From Phycisphaerales bacterium (lineage in GTDB: Bacteria > Planctomycetota > Phycisphaerae > Phycisphaerales > SM1A02): a DNA stretch of 64,000 nt. Below are positions 41,471 through 51,300 of this stretch, piece after piece. Numbering within the stretch: position 1 is the first letter of the stretch; the number at the start of each line of letters is the position of its first letter. The notes under the pieces were generated by a model. It was not told the origin of the DNA. It did no database searches and worked only from the letters and a program-made list of their open reading frames with translations. Location of the stretch: assembly GCA_022446885.1 (NCBI GenBank), contig JAKVBU010000007.1, positions 171,181-235,180 of the forward strand, in the 5' to 3' direction. The position numbers were made by a program, and so were the translations under genes.

Positions 41471-41476
41471 ACTGTA
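41471..41476 (-). promoter_or_regulatory. Candidate -10 box TACAGT for the sugar dehydrogenase-like gene
   Basis: On the minus strand TACAGT ends 6 nt before ATG 41464. It lies directly after the comEC stop codon. Confidence 0.4.
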
Positions 41477-41477
41477 C

Positions 41478-42917
41478 TCACACAGTACCCAGTGCTGCGA
41501 CGACACAACCGACCATGATCCAAGCCCATCGCCCTGGCCGAATGCACAGCCACAAGACCGCTGCCAATGCAGCCAAGGCCCACCAGAGCGGCTGAGGGGT
41601 GCCCACCACGGCGGATCCGGGAATCAAGGCGATCACATCGACCGCCCAGAGCAGACCTTGAGCCGTCACCTCCAGCACCCATCCGGTCAGAACATCAAGT
41701 GGGCTATCAGGTGAAAGCACTCGAATCCACCCTGCTGCAAGAAGCGCCGTCAACACGGGCACCATGGCGATTGCGGCGGGCACTGCCAATGGGCCAGCCC
41801 GTCCAAAGTGCGCCATGATGATGGGTGTCGAAACAGCCCAAGCGACCCAACCTGCCCTCCAAGCTCGCTTGAGAGGACCGCCGGCATTCAGGTTCTCCCG
41901 AGCACGCGCCTCGACCACAGGAAGCACCCACACCAACGCGCCGACTACGGCGAAGGACAACTGTGGCCCGGGTCGAAACACGATCATCGGATCGATGATC
42001 AACGCCACCAGCAGCGCCGCTGACAGCGCCGTTCCTCCGGCCAGCCGTCGGTGCAACATCGGCCCAGCCGCCAGCACCAGCGCCATCACGGCGGATCGCG
42101 CAAGAGGTGGCCTGACTTCCACCAAGAGCAACATGATGATCGCAGTGATCGCCAGAATCAGGGCGTCGCAACGAGGTGGTGCTGACACCAATCTCCGCAC
42201 ACATAGACCAAGCGCTGCCAGCAGGGCCAGATGTAGACCACTCACAGCAAGAAGATGGGCTGTGCCTGTTTCAAGAAAGGGGCGGTACAGCTTGTGGAAT
42301 GCGCCGTTTCGACGACCGAGTACAGAGGCTTGCACGAGCGCCTCAGCCGATCCCTCCGGCCCCGGGGATGCAGCCAATCGACGTGACGCCGCCTCATGCA
42401 GGGACCGCAACACACCTGAGACTGTGCCTGTGGAAGGGCGGTGAAATCTCGTCGCACGGCGTCCCCCACATCGCAATCGCAGCCTTCCACGTTCGTCTTG
42501 CTGAACCAGCACAAGGCCGCAGATGTGTGTTCCAGATGGCTGGGGGGCTCCTGAAACACGGGCGAGTGCATGGCATTGGCCAGATCCCTCAATCCACCAC
42601 ACGCGCACGTTTGGCCAGTCGATGACCTGAGCTCGAATCTCGACCAATCGACCGACCAGAGGCTCCAACTTTCGGTTGAGTGATTGTGCATGGTCGCCAC
42701 GCCAGGCAGACCATCCAGCAAACGTGGCGGTGGTGATCAGGAGCAGGGCAATCGTGCGGTGACCGAGCCCCCCGACCAACACCCAGCCGGTCGAGCCCAC
42801 GGCGATCATCAGCCACCACCACGCTTCTGCAATGCCCCACAGACCCAGGAACGTACCTGCCAGAGCGGACACGGCAAGAGGCACCAACAGAGCAGGGCGG
42901 GCGCGTGATCGAGTCAC
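41478..42917 (-). CDS. ComEC/Rec2-type competence membrane protein lacking the nuclease domain
   Basis: A 479-residue polytopic protein with the ComEC core: GTAHLLAVSGLHLALLAAL is the signature of the channel domain. RPPLARSAVMALVLA and FRPGPQLSFAVVGAL follow in the usual order. An N-terminal OB-like region (about 75-145) precedes it. In naturally competent bacteria ComEC imports single-stranded DNA. The C-terminal metallo-beta-lactamase domain found in long ComEC is absent: the protein ends with helices and a short basic tail. The start is GTG 42917, and no good ribosome binding site is visible. Confidence 0.85.
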   Translation of the reverse strand: MTRSRARPALLVPLAVSALAGTFLGLWGIAEAWWWLMIAVGSTGWVLVGGLGHRTIALLLITTATFAGWSAWRGDHAQSLNRKLEPLVGRLVEIRAQVIDWPNVRVWWIEGSGQCHALARVSGAPQPSGTHICGLVLVQQDERGRLRLRCGGRRATRFHRPSTGTVSGVLRSLHEAASRRLAASPGPEGSAEALVQASVLGRRNGAFHKLYRPFLETGTAHLLAVSGLHLALLAALGLCVRRLVSAPPRCDALILAITAIIMLLLVEVRPPLARSAVMALVLAAGPMLHRRLAGGTALSAALLVALIIDPMIVFRPGPQLSFAVVGALVWVLPVVEARARENLNAGGPLKRAWRAGWVAWAVSTPIIMAHFGRAGPLAVPAAIAMVPVLTALLAAGWIRVLSPDSPLDVLTGWVLEVTAQGLLWAVDVIALIPGSAVVGTPQPLWWALAALAAVLWLCIRPGRWAWIMVGCVVAALGTV

Positions 42918-43014
42918 ATGGACAGCATGCCGCTCCCGAGGGCAATCCCCACGAGAGGTGGCACAAAGGCCGCCGAGATTGCGTGTGCCCTCGAATCAGC
43001 GATGCTCGCCTCGG

Positions 43015-43020
43015 TATGCT
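43015..43020 (+). promoter_or_regulatory. Candidate -10 box TATGCT for holB
   Basis: TATGCT ends 9 nt before ATG 43030, in the divergent gap with comEC. There is no ribosome binding site. Confidence 0.4.
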
Positions 43021-43029
43021 CGGGCCCTC

Positions 43030-44100
43030 ATGCTCATTCATGGCCACAAAGACGCGATCGACACGCTGTCGCGAGCCATCGCCTCGGGGCGGATGCCGCA
43101 CGCATGGGTGTTCGCGGGCCCCCCGGGAGTCGGCAAGTGCACACTTGCCATGGAAGCTGCCCGGATTCTGTTGGATGCCGATGTGCCACCGTCCGAGTTG
43201 GGCACCCAGACTGGCTCACCAACTTCAAAGGCCGGCATCGCGATCGAAGCAGGCACACACCCAGACCTTCACGTGATCCGGCGGGAGCTGGCCGCATACA
43301 GCAATAACGCCCAATTGCGTGATCGCAAACAGATGAGCATTCCCATTGATCTGCTTCGAGAGCACATCATTGGTGGTCGAACAAGCGATGGGGCTGTGCA
43401 TGAAGCCCCAGCGTGGCACCGGCCGGTGTTGGGCCACGCCAAGGTGTTCATCATCGACGAAGCGCAATATCTCGACAAGGCGGGTCAGAATGCGCTCCTC
43501 AAGACGCTTGAGGAGCCTCCGCCGGCCACTACGTTCTTTCTCGTGACTGATCGGCCCGAGCGGTTGTTGCCAACTATCCACAGCCGTTGCCAAGTGCTGC
43601 ACTTGTCGCCTGTAGGCGATGAAGACATGCAGCACTGGTTCGTGTCGCAAGGGGTTCGAGATGGAGATCGGCCATGGTTGGCGAGTTGGTCAGAAGGCGC
43701 GCCGGGCATGGCTGCTCGGGCGATCGACTGGGACCTGCGCGAGTGGGATGAACTGCTCGGCTCCATCGTTGATCGTCTTGACCGTGGGATCTGGACGGCA
43801 GATGCGGCGGAGTCGATTCAGTCAACGCTCGAGTCATGGACCGACGCCCGTGTTTCCGAAAACCCGCGAGCCAGCAAAGAAGCGACAGGGCGCGAAGGTG
43901 TCGATCTGCTCATTCGAATGTTGACGCGACGCGTTCAAGTTTCGATGCGCCAGTGCGCTGACCAAGGCGATCATGCTGGCGCAGCTCGATCAGCCAACCT
44001 CATCGACCTGCTGGCGCAGACCGAACGCCGTGTCGGCAGCAATCTCAATCGCAAGCATGTGCTCGACAGTCTGGTCGCATCATGGGCCGCGATGTCATGA
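43030..44100 (+). CDS. holB: DNA polymerase III delta' subunit
   Basis: A 356-residue AAA+ clamp-loader subunit. It starts IHGHKDAIDTLSRAIASGRMPHAWVFAGPPGVGK. The P-loop region ends GKC-T instead of GK[ST], suggesting weak or no ATP binding, as expected of delta'. AKVFIIDEAQYLDKAGQNALLKTLEEPP and the SRC motif (HSRCQ) are diagnostic. The four zinc-binding cysteines usual in delta'/gamma after the first helix are not present. The frame is open upstream to 42832, but ATG 43030 fits the family start. Its last 6 nt overlap the lgt stop on the other strand. Confidence 0.88.
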   Translation: MLIHGHKDAIDTLSRAIASGRMPHAWVFAGPPGVGKCTLAMEAARILLDADVPPSELGTQTGSPTSKAGIAIEAGTHPDLHVIRRELAAYSNNAQLRDRKQMSIPIDLLREHIIGGRTSDGAVHEAPAWHRPVLGHAKVFIIDEAQYLDKAGQNALLKTLEEPPPATTFFLVTDRPERLLPTIHSRCQVLHLSPVGDEDMQHWFVSQGVRDGDRPWLASWSEGAPGMAARAIDWDLREWDELLGSIVDRLDRGIWTADAAESIQSTLESWTDARVSENPRASKEATGREGVDLLIRMLTRRVQVSMRQCADQGDHAGAARSANLIDLLAQTERRVGSNLNRKHVLDSLVASWAAMS

Positions 44101-45117
44101 GTCGGATGGCTCTTGCGTCGTCTTCGCCGAGCCTGCTGGGGCAGGCCTGAAGCCGCCCACGTATCGCCCACCTGAACGAGCGGACAGAATCCACAAAACG
44201 CCGCCGGCCAGCATCATCCCGACGCTGAGCAGCTGGCCCCGTTGCAGGCCGAGTATGAGATCCACTCCGACGTCCGCCTGTCGAAACACCTCGGTGGCGA
44301 TCCGAAGGGCTCCATAGAACACCAGAAAGCCACCGGCGATCACGCCGGGTCGACGCGGTACCCACCAGAGTGCAATCAGCATCGCCGCCAACACCGGGCC
44401 CTCGGCCAGTGCTTGAATCAACTGTGAGGGATACATCGCCGTCAGACGAGGCACGACGGCTTCAACAACCACAGGATCACCTCTGTGTAGCGCCTCCAGT
44501 GTTGATTGGTAGAACTCGGGTGATGGTGGATGTGGCACCAAGTCGGACAGGTCTACAGTGCCTTGCGTCACCTCCTGTGGGTACTTGATGCTCCACCAGG
44601 GCGGATCCGCTTGCATGGACTCGGGCAAGGGCTTTCCCCACAGCTCGCCGTTCACGAAGTTTGCGATCCGGCCCAAGAACAAGCCGGGTGGCGCGGCAAT
44701 TGCCACGAGATCAAATCCATGCAGCAGCGGAACACGTTGACGGCGTGAGAAGAGCACGGTCGCAATGGCCACGCCGATCATGCCGCCGTGGCTGGACATG
44801 CCGCCCCTCCAGATCGCAAGTGGCTCCCACCAAGGGAATGAGGGAGAGAATGTCCAGAACATCGAGGGGTCGTAGAACAGCGCCGAGCCAAACCGACCCC
44901 CGACGACAACGCCGATGACGCAGTACACCAGCATGTCCCCCACACATCGCTCGGGCACGAGGCTCCGCTTGGTGCGAGACATCCACTTGAGCAGCAACCA
45001 GGCCAGCAGAAATCCGGACAGATAGGCCAGCCCATACCAACGAATCTGTAGATCCGAGGAGAGTGAAATCGCGACGGGATCAAGATCATGCAGGGTGGAC
45101 TCGGCCAGAAAGAACAT
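44095..45117 (-). CDS. lgt: Prolipoprotein diacylglyceryl transferase
   Basis: A 340-residue polytopic enzyme that transfers diacylglycerol to the lipobox cysteine of prolipoproteins. It serves the several lipoproteins encoded in this window. RWYGLAYLSGFLLAW is the typical first helix, GRFGSALFYD and the catalytic-site GGMSSHGGMIG follow, and GLFLGRIANFVNGELWGKP is the Lgt signature. A sizeable insertion (about 180-250) lies before MYPSQLIQA. I chose ATG 45117 because DLDPVAISL starts right after it as in relatives. ATG 45162 is possible but its codon overlaps the trpD start codon on the other strand. Confidence 0.93.
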   Translation of the reverse strand: MFFLAESTLHDLDPVAISLSSDLQIRWYGLAYLSGFLLAWLLLKWMSRTKRSLVPERCVGDMLVYCVIGVVVGGRFGSALFYDPSMFWTFSPSFPWWEPLAIWRGGMSSHGGMIGVAIATVLFSRRQRVPLLHGFDLVAIAAPPGLFLGRIANFVNGELWGKPLPESMQADPPWWSIKYPQEVTQGTVDLSDLVPHPPSPEFYQSTLEALHRGDPVVVEAVVPRLTAMYPSQLIQALAEGPVLAAMLIALWWVPRRPGVIAGGFLVFYGALRIATEVFRQADVGVDLILGLQRGQLLSVGMMLAGGVLWILSARSGGRYVGGFRPAPAGSAKTTQEPSDS

Positions 45118-45123
45118 CGGCGA

Positions 45124-45129
45124 AAGGTA
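45124..45129 (-). promoter_or_regulatory. Candidate -10 box TACCTT for lgt
   Basis: On the minus strand TACCTT ends 6 nt before ATG 45117, inside the 43-bp gap shared with trpD. Confidence 0.3.
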
Positions 45130-45147
45130 CCGCAGAAGTTGGTCCGA

Positions 45148-45153
45148 TACTGT
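45148..45153 (+). promoter_or_regulatory. Candidate -10 box TACTGT for trpD
   Basis: TACTGT ends 7 nt before ATG 45161, face to face with the lgt box 18 bp away. Confidence 0.35.
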
Positions 45154-45160
45154 CTGCACC

Positions 45161-46225
45161 ATGGTGCATGCCCCAACGGATCCCCCGGAATTTTCAGAAG
45201 GCGGAGCTATCGACCTGCAGCCGGCACTTGAAGTGCTGTTGAACGGTGGTGTTCTGAATCGCACACAAGCCGAGCAGGCCTTCGAGGCGATGATGTCAGG
45301 CAGCGTGCATCACGGGGAGATGGGGGCGCTATTGGCCTTGTTGGCCGCCAGAAAGCCTGATCCTGAGGAAGTCGCCGGAGCGACGTCGGTCATGCGAAGG
45401 CATGTCACGGCGGTGCCCTGGAGCGGCGATCCTGCAATCTTGCTCGATACAGCAGGCACTGGAGGGGCGCCAAAGACATTCAATGTCTCCACTGCGGCCG
45501 CCATCATCGTTGCGGCCTGTGGTTCTCCCGTTGCCAAACATGGAAACCGCTCGCGAACCGGCAGGGGTAGCGCGGAAGTTCTGGCGGCGCTGGGCGTGAA
45601 TGTGGATGCCCCCCTGGATCGGCAAACACGTTGCCTGGAAGAAGCGGGGGTGTGCTTCTGCTTTGCGGTCAATCATCACCCGGCAACTCGACATGTCATG
45701 CCTGTGCGCAAGGCACTGGGGTTTCCCACAATCTTCAATCTGCTTGGACCATTGACCAATCCTGCCGGTGCGGGCAGACAGATCATGGGCGTATGGGATC
45801 CAACCCTGGCACCAATCGCGGCTGAGACACTGCATCGACTCGGCACCGTTCGAAGCATCGTCCTGCACTCCGACGATGGGCTTGACGAGGCCTCCATCGC
45901 GGCGCCCACCAGGCTGTGGATTGCCACCGCTGACGGGGTGTGTGAGTCCAGCATTGAACCTGAAGCGCTCGCTTTGACGCCAGCGCCGCTGGAGTCCGTC
46001 CGGGCAGGGAGCCTCGATGAAGCTGCCGCCATGGTGAAGGCATCACTCGCTGGAACTGCCGCAGAGGGGGTTCAGGACATGGTTCGCCTCAACGCTGCCT
46101 TGGCGCTCATGGCTGCCAGAGACGATGTGGATGCCCCCGATGCCCTGATCATGATCGATGATGCCATCAGCTCCGGGCGGCCACTGGCGACTCTTGAGTC
46201 GCTGATCCGTATCTCAACGAGTTGA
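45161..46225 (+). CDS. trpD: Anthranilate phosphoribosyltransferase
   Basis: A 354-residue enzyme catalysing the second step of tryptophan synthesis, joining anthranilate to PRPP. The PRPP-binding loop DTAGTGGAPKTFNVSTAAA and the KHGNRSRTGRGSAEVLAALG segment are diagnostic, followed by HPATRHVMPVRKALGFPTIFN and LGPLTNPA. The first 20 residues vary in the family, so ATG 45161 is accepted with moderate certainty. No other trp gene lies nearby. Its 3' end overlaps the converging hypothetical gene by 12 bp. Confidence 0.95.
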   Translation: MVHAPTDPPEFSEGGAIDLQPALEVLLNGGVLNRTQAEQAFEAMMSGSVHHGEMGALLALLAARKPDPEEVAGATSVMRRHVTAVPWSGDPAILLDTAGTGGAPKTFNVSTAAAIIVAACGSPVAKHGNRSRTGRGSAEVLAALGVNVDAPLDRQTRCLEEAGVCFCFAVNHHPATRHVMPVRKALGFPTIFNLLGPLTNPAGAGRQIMGVWDPTLAPIAAETLHRLGTVRSIVLHSDDGLDEASIAAPTRLWIATADGVCESSIEPEALALTPAPLESVRAGSLDEAAAMVKASLAGTAAEGVQDMVRLNAALALMAARDDVDAPDALIMIDDAISSGRPLATLESLIRISTS

Positions 46226-47335
46226 GCTGTCTGTCGGGGGCCCGATCAGAACGCCGTTAGTGAGTTCGACAGTTGCGCCGACCTCACCCAGTGGGCCACC
46301 TGTTCTTCGAATGATCACCTCGTTGCCCTCGGCAATCTCCACGTCTATGAACATGGGCGCTTCCCCACGCTTTGGGCGGCCCAATTGAACGTGTGCCCGA
46401 ACCACTCCGTCTGCTTCGACACTCAATGCGCCCCCTGAAAGATGTCGCAGGTGAGGCGGTACATGCACCTGGGCTCGAAGGCGGCTCATTCCCTCAGGCA
46501 CATGCACCTTCCATGCACCCAGACCCACAAGCCGAACCGGGCCTGTGTTGAACAAGTGGCCATCTGATGATGGCCCCTCGAGAGCGTCGCCAATTGGCTC
46601 AATGCCAACCTCGCCCAAAGGAACGACATCGCCCAGGGCAAGTGCTGCCCAACCCTGTGCTGGGGCACCAATTCCCGGCGCCGTGGACAGAGGGTGCGGC
46701 GCGTGCCGAAGAATGTCGTCGGCGCCTCTGCGCAGCCCCTGAATCTTGGCCACAGTGCCGTCAGAAAATGCGCTGCATCCAACGGGAGGCCGACGGTGTG
46801 AATCGGCCAAGCGCAATGATCGGATCTTTCGCCACGGAATCGACATGGTGTGCTCGGACCCGTCCGGCAACAACACCTCAATCACAACCTCAGGACCGAT
46901 CGAGGCACAAAAACCCTCCAACCGATCACCATCTTCAAGTTCAATCACATCATGCCTGGCATCTGGATCATCAAGTGGGGATGTCCGTCCAAGTGAGCAG
47001 ACTGAATCCAACGAGACCTCCAGTCGTCCGAGCCATGGGTGCCGCCATGCCAACATGTCCGGACTTGATGTCGCCTCAATCGTCCCTGGAAACGCTTCAC
47101 CGGATCGCAAGTGCAGGCGCAGGCCCGATAGAGGCCCCAGAGAGCGGTTTGACACAACCAGAATCGGATGTGGCCTGTTCAGCTGCGCCCACTCACCGTC
47201 ATGGTCCCTCAGAACCACCACATGCGCGTCACTGACTTCCGTGATCGCCCTGATCCCAACAGGCTCAACCGGACCCAAGATCACCATCGGCGCTTGGGGG
47301 GTGCATAACACCACCATGAGAGTGAGGAGCGTCAT
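46214..47335 (-). CDS. Hypothetical secreted protein, last gene of the moxR operon
   Basis: A 373-residue protein with a short N-terminal hydrophobic segment (TLLTLMVVLCTP), beta-rich throughout. The pattern HDVIELEDGDRLEGF resembles small SH3-like repeats seen in planctomycete exported proteins. The C-terminal 130 residues (LGAWKVHVPEGMSRLRAQV and the following strands) resemble an NPCBM-like carbohydrate-binding beta sandwich. No catalytic motif is seen. ATG 47335 overlaps the previous stop by 4 nt (ATGA). It may be the exported partner of the machine encoded upstream. Confidence 0.65.
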   Translation of the reverse strand: MTLLTLMVVLCTPQAPMVILGPVEPVGIRAITEVSDAHVVVLRDHDGEWAQLNRPHPILVVSNRSLGPLSGLRLHLRSGEAFPGTIEATSSPDMLAWRHPWLGRLEVSLDSVCSLGRTSPLDDPDARHDVIELEDGDRLEGFCASIGPEVVIEVLLPDGSEHTMSIPWRKIRSLRLADSHRRPPVGCSAFSDGTVAKIQGLRRGADDILRHAPHPLSTAPGIGAPAQGWAALALGDVVPLGEVGIEPIGDALEGPSSDGHLFNTGPVRLVGLGAWKVHVPEGMSRLRAQVHVPPHLRHLSGGALSVEADGVVRAHVQLGRPKRGEAPMFIDVEIAEGNEVIIRRTGGPLGEVGATVELTNGVLIGPPTDSSTR

Positions 47336-48348
47336 CGTTGCATGATGGGCAAGAGCCCCTCAGGAAGTTGCAGTGAGATCAATGCCATGGCCGTCCCGTA
47401 AGCGGTTCCAACATGTGGGTCTACCCAGGCACCATTGGAAGACTGCCTACTCAATAGTGTCTGCTGCGCCGCAGGCCACCAGTTCTTCCAGCGGTCTCCG
47501 CCAGCCTGATACATGGCCTGGGCCGCGTAGTATTGGCCATAGAACCAGTGGCTCTGCCGCGCTGTTCCTTTGCCCGGCATCGCATTGGCCATGAGCCAGT
47601 CGAGCCCCTGCTCAATGGCCTCGTCTTCGTAGATGCCCGCGTAGTACAACGTGGCGACTCCAGCCGCTGTTCTTGGCCAGGCGGCTGGCCCTTCACGGAG
47701 CATGTAGCGGAACCCACCATCTGGGTTTTGACATCGCTTCACATAGGCAACCGCCCGATCGATCGTCTCACGTGGCACTGCGATACCAGCTGTCCGAGCG
47801 CTTCTGAGCGCCATCACCTGGCAGATCGTCACTGATACATCAGCATCTGCCGGAACGGGTTGGTACCGCCAACCACCTTCTTCGTTTTGAGTTCGAACGA
47901 TCAGGTCTATCGCGCGTGCCAGTGCTTCCCGAACATCGTCGTCGCGGTGCGAACTGCCATAGATCTCTGCGAGCAGCAGCGTTGCGAAACCGTGTCCGTA
48001 CATGGGGCCATGTGACGTCTCGGCAGCGATGAGCCCTGAAGGTTGAACATGGCCAAGAAGAAAGTCCACAACGCTTCTCACTTGCGGTGCCCACCGGCCA
48101 CGATCACACAGACTTCCATTCGACATGAACGCCATGCCCGCCACCGCACTGACGCCCGCGTGTTGTGCATATCGACCTGTGCCGAAACTCCCATCCTCTA
48201 CCTGCATGTCGGCCAGTGCGATGAGCCCTTGTTCGACGGATCTCATGATCGACTCGGATCGAGGCCCCTCGCTCTGGTGGGGCGACTCTGGCGGGGCGTC
48301 TTGCGCCAAAAGGAACAGTGCACTTGTGAGCATGATGGAAGTCAACAT
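47332..48348 (-). CDS. Secreted alpha/alpha-toroid (prenyltransferase/squalene cyclase repeat) protein
   Basis: A 338-residue protein with a signal peptide (MLTSIMLTSALFLLAQDAP). It has several QW-like repeats typical of the terpene cyclase/prenyltransferase toroid: DGSFGTGRYA, NEEGGWRYQP, NPDGGFRYML and SSNGAWVDPH. The aspartate-rich catalytic DxDD motif of squalene-hopene cyclase is not seen, and export makes terpenoid chemistry unlikely. Such toroids in Planctomycetota are often binding proteins. ATG 48348 overlaps the previous stop by 1 nt (TGATG). Confidence 0.8.
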   Translation of the reverse strand: MLTSIMLTSALFLLAQDAPPESPHQSEGPRSESIMRSVEQGLIALADMQVEDGSFGTGRYAQHAGVSAVAGMAFMSNGSLCDRGRWAPQVRSVVDFLLGHVQPSGLIAAETSHGPMYGHGFATLLLAEIYGSSHRDDDVREALARAIDLIVRTQNEEGGWRYQPVPADADVSVTICQVMALRSARTAGIAVPRETIDRAVAYVKRCQNPDGGFRYMLREGPAAWPRTAAGVATLYYAGIYEDEAIEQGLDWLMANAMPGKGTARQSHWFYGQYYAAQAMYQAGGDRWKNWWPAAQQTLLSRQSSNGAWVDPHVGTAYGTAMALISLQLPEGLLPIMQR

Positions 48349-51300
48349 CACTCGGGTGCCTCCAGCAACGTCTGAAAGTAGCGGCCGCAGATATCGGCAT
48401 ACATCACCGACGACCCGTCTCGCCGACCTTGTTCCAGCATGGCACGCAGTCTTGGCGGCAGATTCCCCCAACTATCGGCCCGGTGTTCGAGCGCTCCGCC
48501 TAGAGCACCCGCCCGCTTGGGTGACCTTGGGGCCGCCTCTCCTTCGCCATCCGCATCACGCCCAGAACTCGCCGATGCACTGGATGCTCCTGTGGCACGC
48601 TCTCCAGATTCAGATGTGGCGTCAGTGGTGGATGAGGTGGAAGATGAACTGCTCTGACCACGATCGGTCTGCTCCATTGCTTGACGGAGCAATGCGTCTA
48701 TTCGCTCCAGGGCGTCCTCTTGCAGCCGTGCTGCCATACGTTCATTCGACTCGTCAAGCGCCTCGGCCGCCTGCGCAAGTCGAGTGGAAAGTGCCTGCAG
48801 TGAGTCACCCGACACCGGTGGCATTGGCAACTGACCACTTCCAGGCGCCTGTAGGCCAAGGAGCTCATCCAATGACGGCAGGTCGCCGGAAGGGGGAATC
48901 GGCTTGGGATCCTCGCTCCAAAGGAAGAACTCTGGAACAAGATCCTGGGAGTGTCTCACCCCTGAAGAACCAGCTGCGCCGCCTGAGGCCACTGACTCGA
49001 CAAGGGATGCGCCTATCTGCGCCAGATCGCGCTGCTCATGCGCAATTGTGGCGATCTGCTGCTCGTCACTTCGGGAAATCGCTTCCCGCGTCTGGTCCAG
49101 CAGATCGGCCTGCATCGCTCGCAGTAGTCTCAGTTCCGCCAAAGGGGGGATGCCGCCAGCGGACTGTCCGGCCGCACCAGCTGAAGCTCCCCCTGCCTGT
49201 GGCTCTGAAGAAAATGGTGTGTCTCCCCTCGCAGCTCCACCGGACGATGCCTGTATCGCATTGGCCACATGTTGTAGATCACGAACGACCCTCTGCTGCA
49301 AGATCGTAGACCGGTCGTCTCGCTGCCCTGTGTCCAGCAGATCTGCCGCCTGCATGCCGGTCTCTGCTGCGCGACTTACAACGACGCCCGCAAGCGTGGA
49401 GCCCTTCAGCAGTTCACTATCTGCGGCAAGGTTGGAGATCTCGCCCGTCAGTTCCCGCTGATGGACGCCGATCCGACGGAGTTCAAAGCGGCGACGGCGA
49501 GTAGACGTTTGCTCGTCTTCCATGGCGGATGCAGTTTGATCTTGAATCTCAGCCTGCCGCTGGGCAAGTGCTTGAACTGTCGTCACCAAACGGGCCTGCG
49601 CCTGTTCATGATCTCGACTGACAAGCGCCCCAGAGGCTGACTCAACCAGTTCGATGGCGCGTTGCAGATCGTCTCGCGCCGCTTCTACCGCAACTGAGGC
49701 TGGTTCAACCTGCGGTGGATCAGACAATAGCGCCAGCACAGCATCGCTCTGAAAAGACGCAGCTGTTCGCAGCGTGCTCTGAATCTCTACCGAGTCAAAT
49801 GCCGACCTGATCGCCCGCTGAACAGCTGTCAACATGCCGCGTCGAATTCGTTGCAGGCGCTGCACCATCGTCTGTTGGGGCGACTCGCCATCGGTGTGGG
49901 ACAAGTCCACACTTGCCCCCTCTTGACGTTCAAGGAGGCGTTGCAGCAGTGTGTGAAGATCCGCCAAACGGCGCTGTAACACTGCAATCTGGGCCCCTTC
50001 TTGCGACTTGGCCTGCAGCAGGCTGGAGTGCAGTTCCTCTAGAGCCTTGGTCGCTGTGGCCTGCGCTGCACGTGCCAAACCAAGACGGCCACGGAACGTC
50101 TCGTCTGCAGCTCGTTGCATCTCCGCGGCAACGTGACTGTCTTCGAGGGCGTCTGCTACCTGCTCACTTCCAGCTCTTCGCAAAGCATCGATCGTGCCAG
50201 ACACGGATCTGGACAGTTCGCTCTGGTCTTCACTGATCGCACGAGCGTCCCGGCCAGGCACAGCATCACCACTGCGAGCATGTTCGGCCAACCTGTTCTG
50301 TAGTGCTCTCTGTCGCTCCAGAAGATCTCGCATCGAGCGGCGGGCAAGCCACTGTTCCTGATCATCCAGCATCCGGTCCGCCAGAGATCGGAGTGTGTCC
50401 CGAATCGCAGACTGAAGACGAATTCGATCAGCAAAGACAGATGCGCTGTTGTCCCTTGGGGTGTCAGCACCTAGTGCTCCTCCCTCCGAGGTAAGATCAG
50501 CCGCTTCCCGCAGCACCAAAACTGCTTCATCGATCACCAGTTGAGTGGCAGGGGAGTCAACCCTGGATGCACTGAGCTCTGAGCCCAGGTCCACTACCCG
50601 ACGTTCCAAACTCCGCACATCTGTGGCAATACGGCGCTGGTCTGCTTGGTCCGCTGGTGTCCATCGACTCTCCATGGATGCATCCAGCAATGACTCCTGA
50701 CGATGTTGAAGGGCCCGCACTCGTTCCCCGGACTCGGCCAACACAGCTTGCAGATCATCGATGAACTGCTCCGGGCTGACCACCTGAACAACGCGAGACT
50801 TGCTGTGCACAACTCGACGGCCAGTAGACGCATCACCACGATCCACCGCAAAGGCGGTCAGTTTCAATGAGTCACCAGGGCGAGCCGACAATGACTCCAG
50901 TGACAGTTCCCGCTCGAGCAAGATGTGTGTTCCTGGATTGTTCTGAACTACTTGCCATGCATCACAAGATCCAGCCTGCGGGATCGCTTCAAAGCCAAAG
51001 GTGTGCAGCGGATAGTCATCTTGGGCTGTCCCGATAACTCGGACCATCCCAGACGGGGGCATTCTCAAGTCATGAGCTGGAAGGCGTAAATCCAACAGAG
51101 GACGGCGGTCCTCTTGGGTTGTCAACTCCAGTTGAGGTCTGACCAGCGCTTGAAGTGCGTCGGGATCTTCCAGCAACAACCGCAACTGTCTGGTCTCGTC
51201 AGCGACCCACTTCAATGACCATTGAGTCGGCGTGCTGGCCAATCTCGGTGGCGCAGCGCCTGACCACCCCAGGTGCTTGGCTGCCCAAGAGGTGGCTGCC

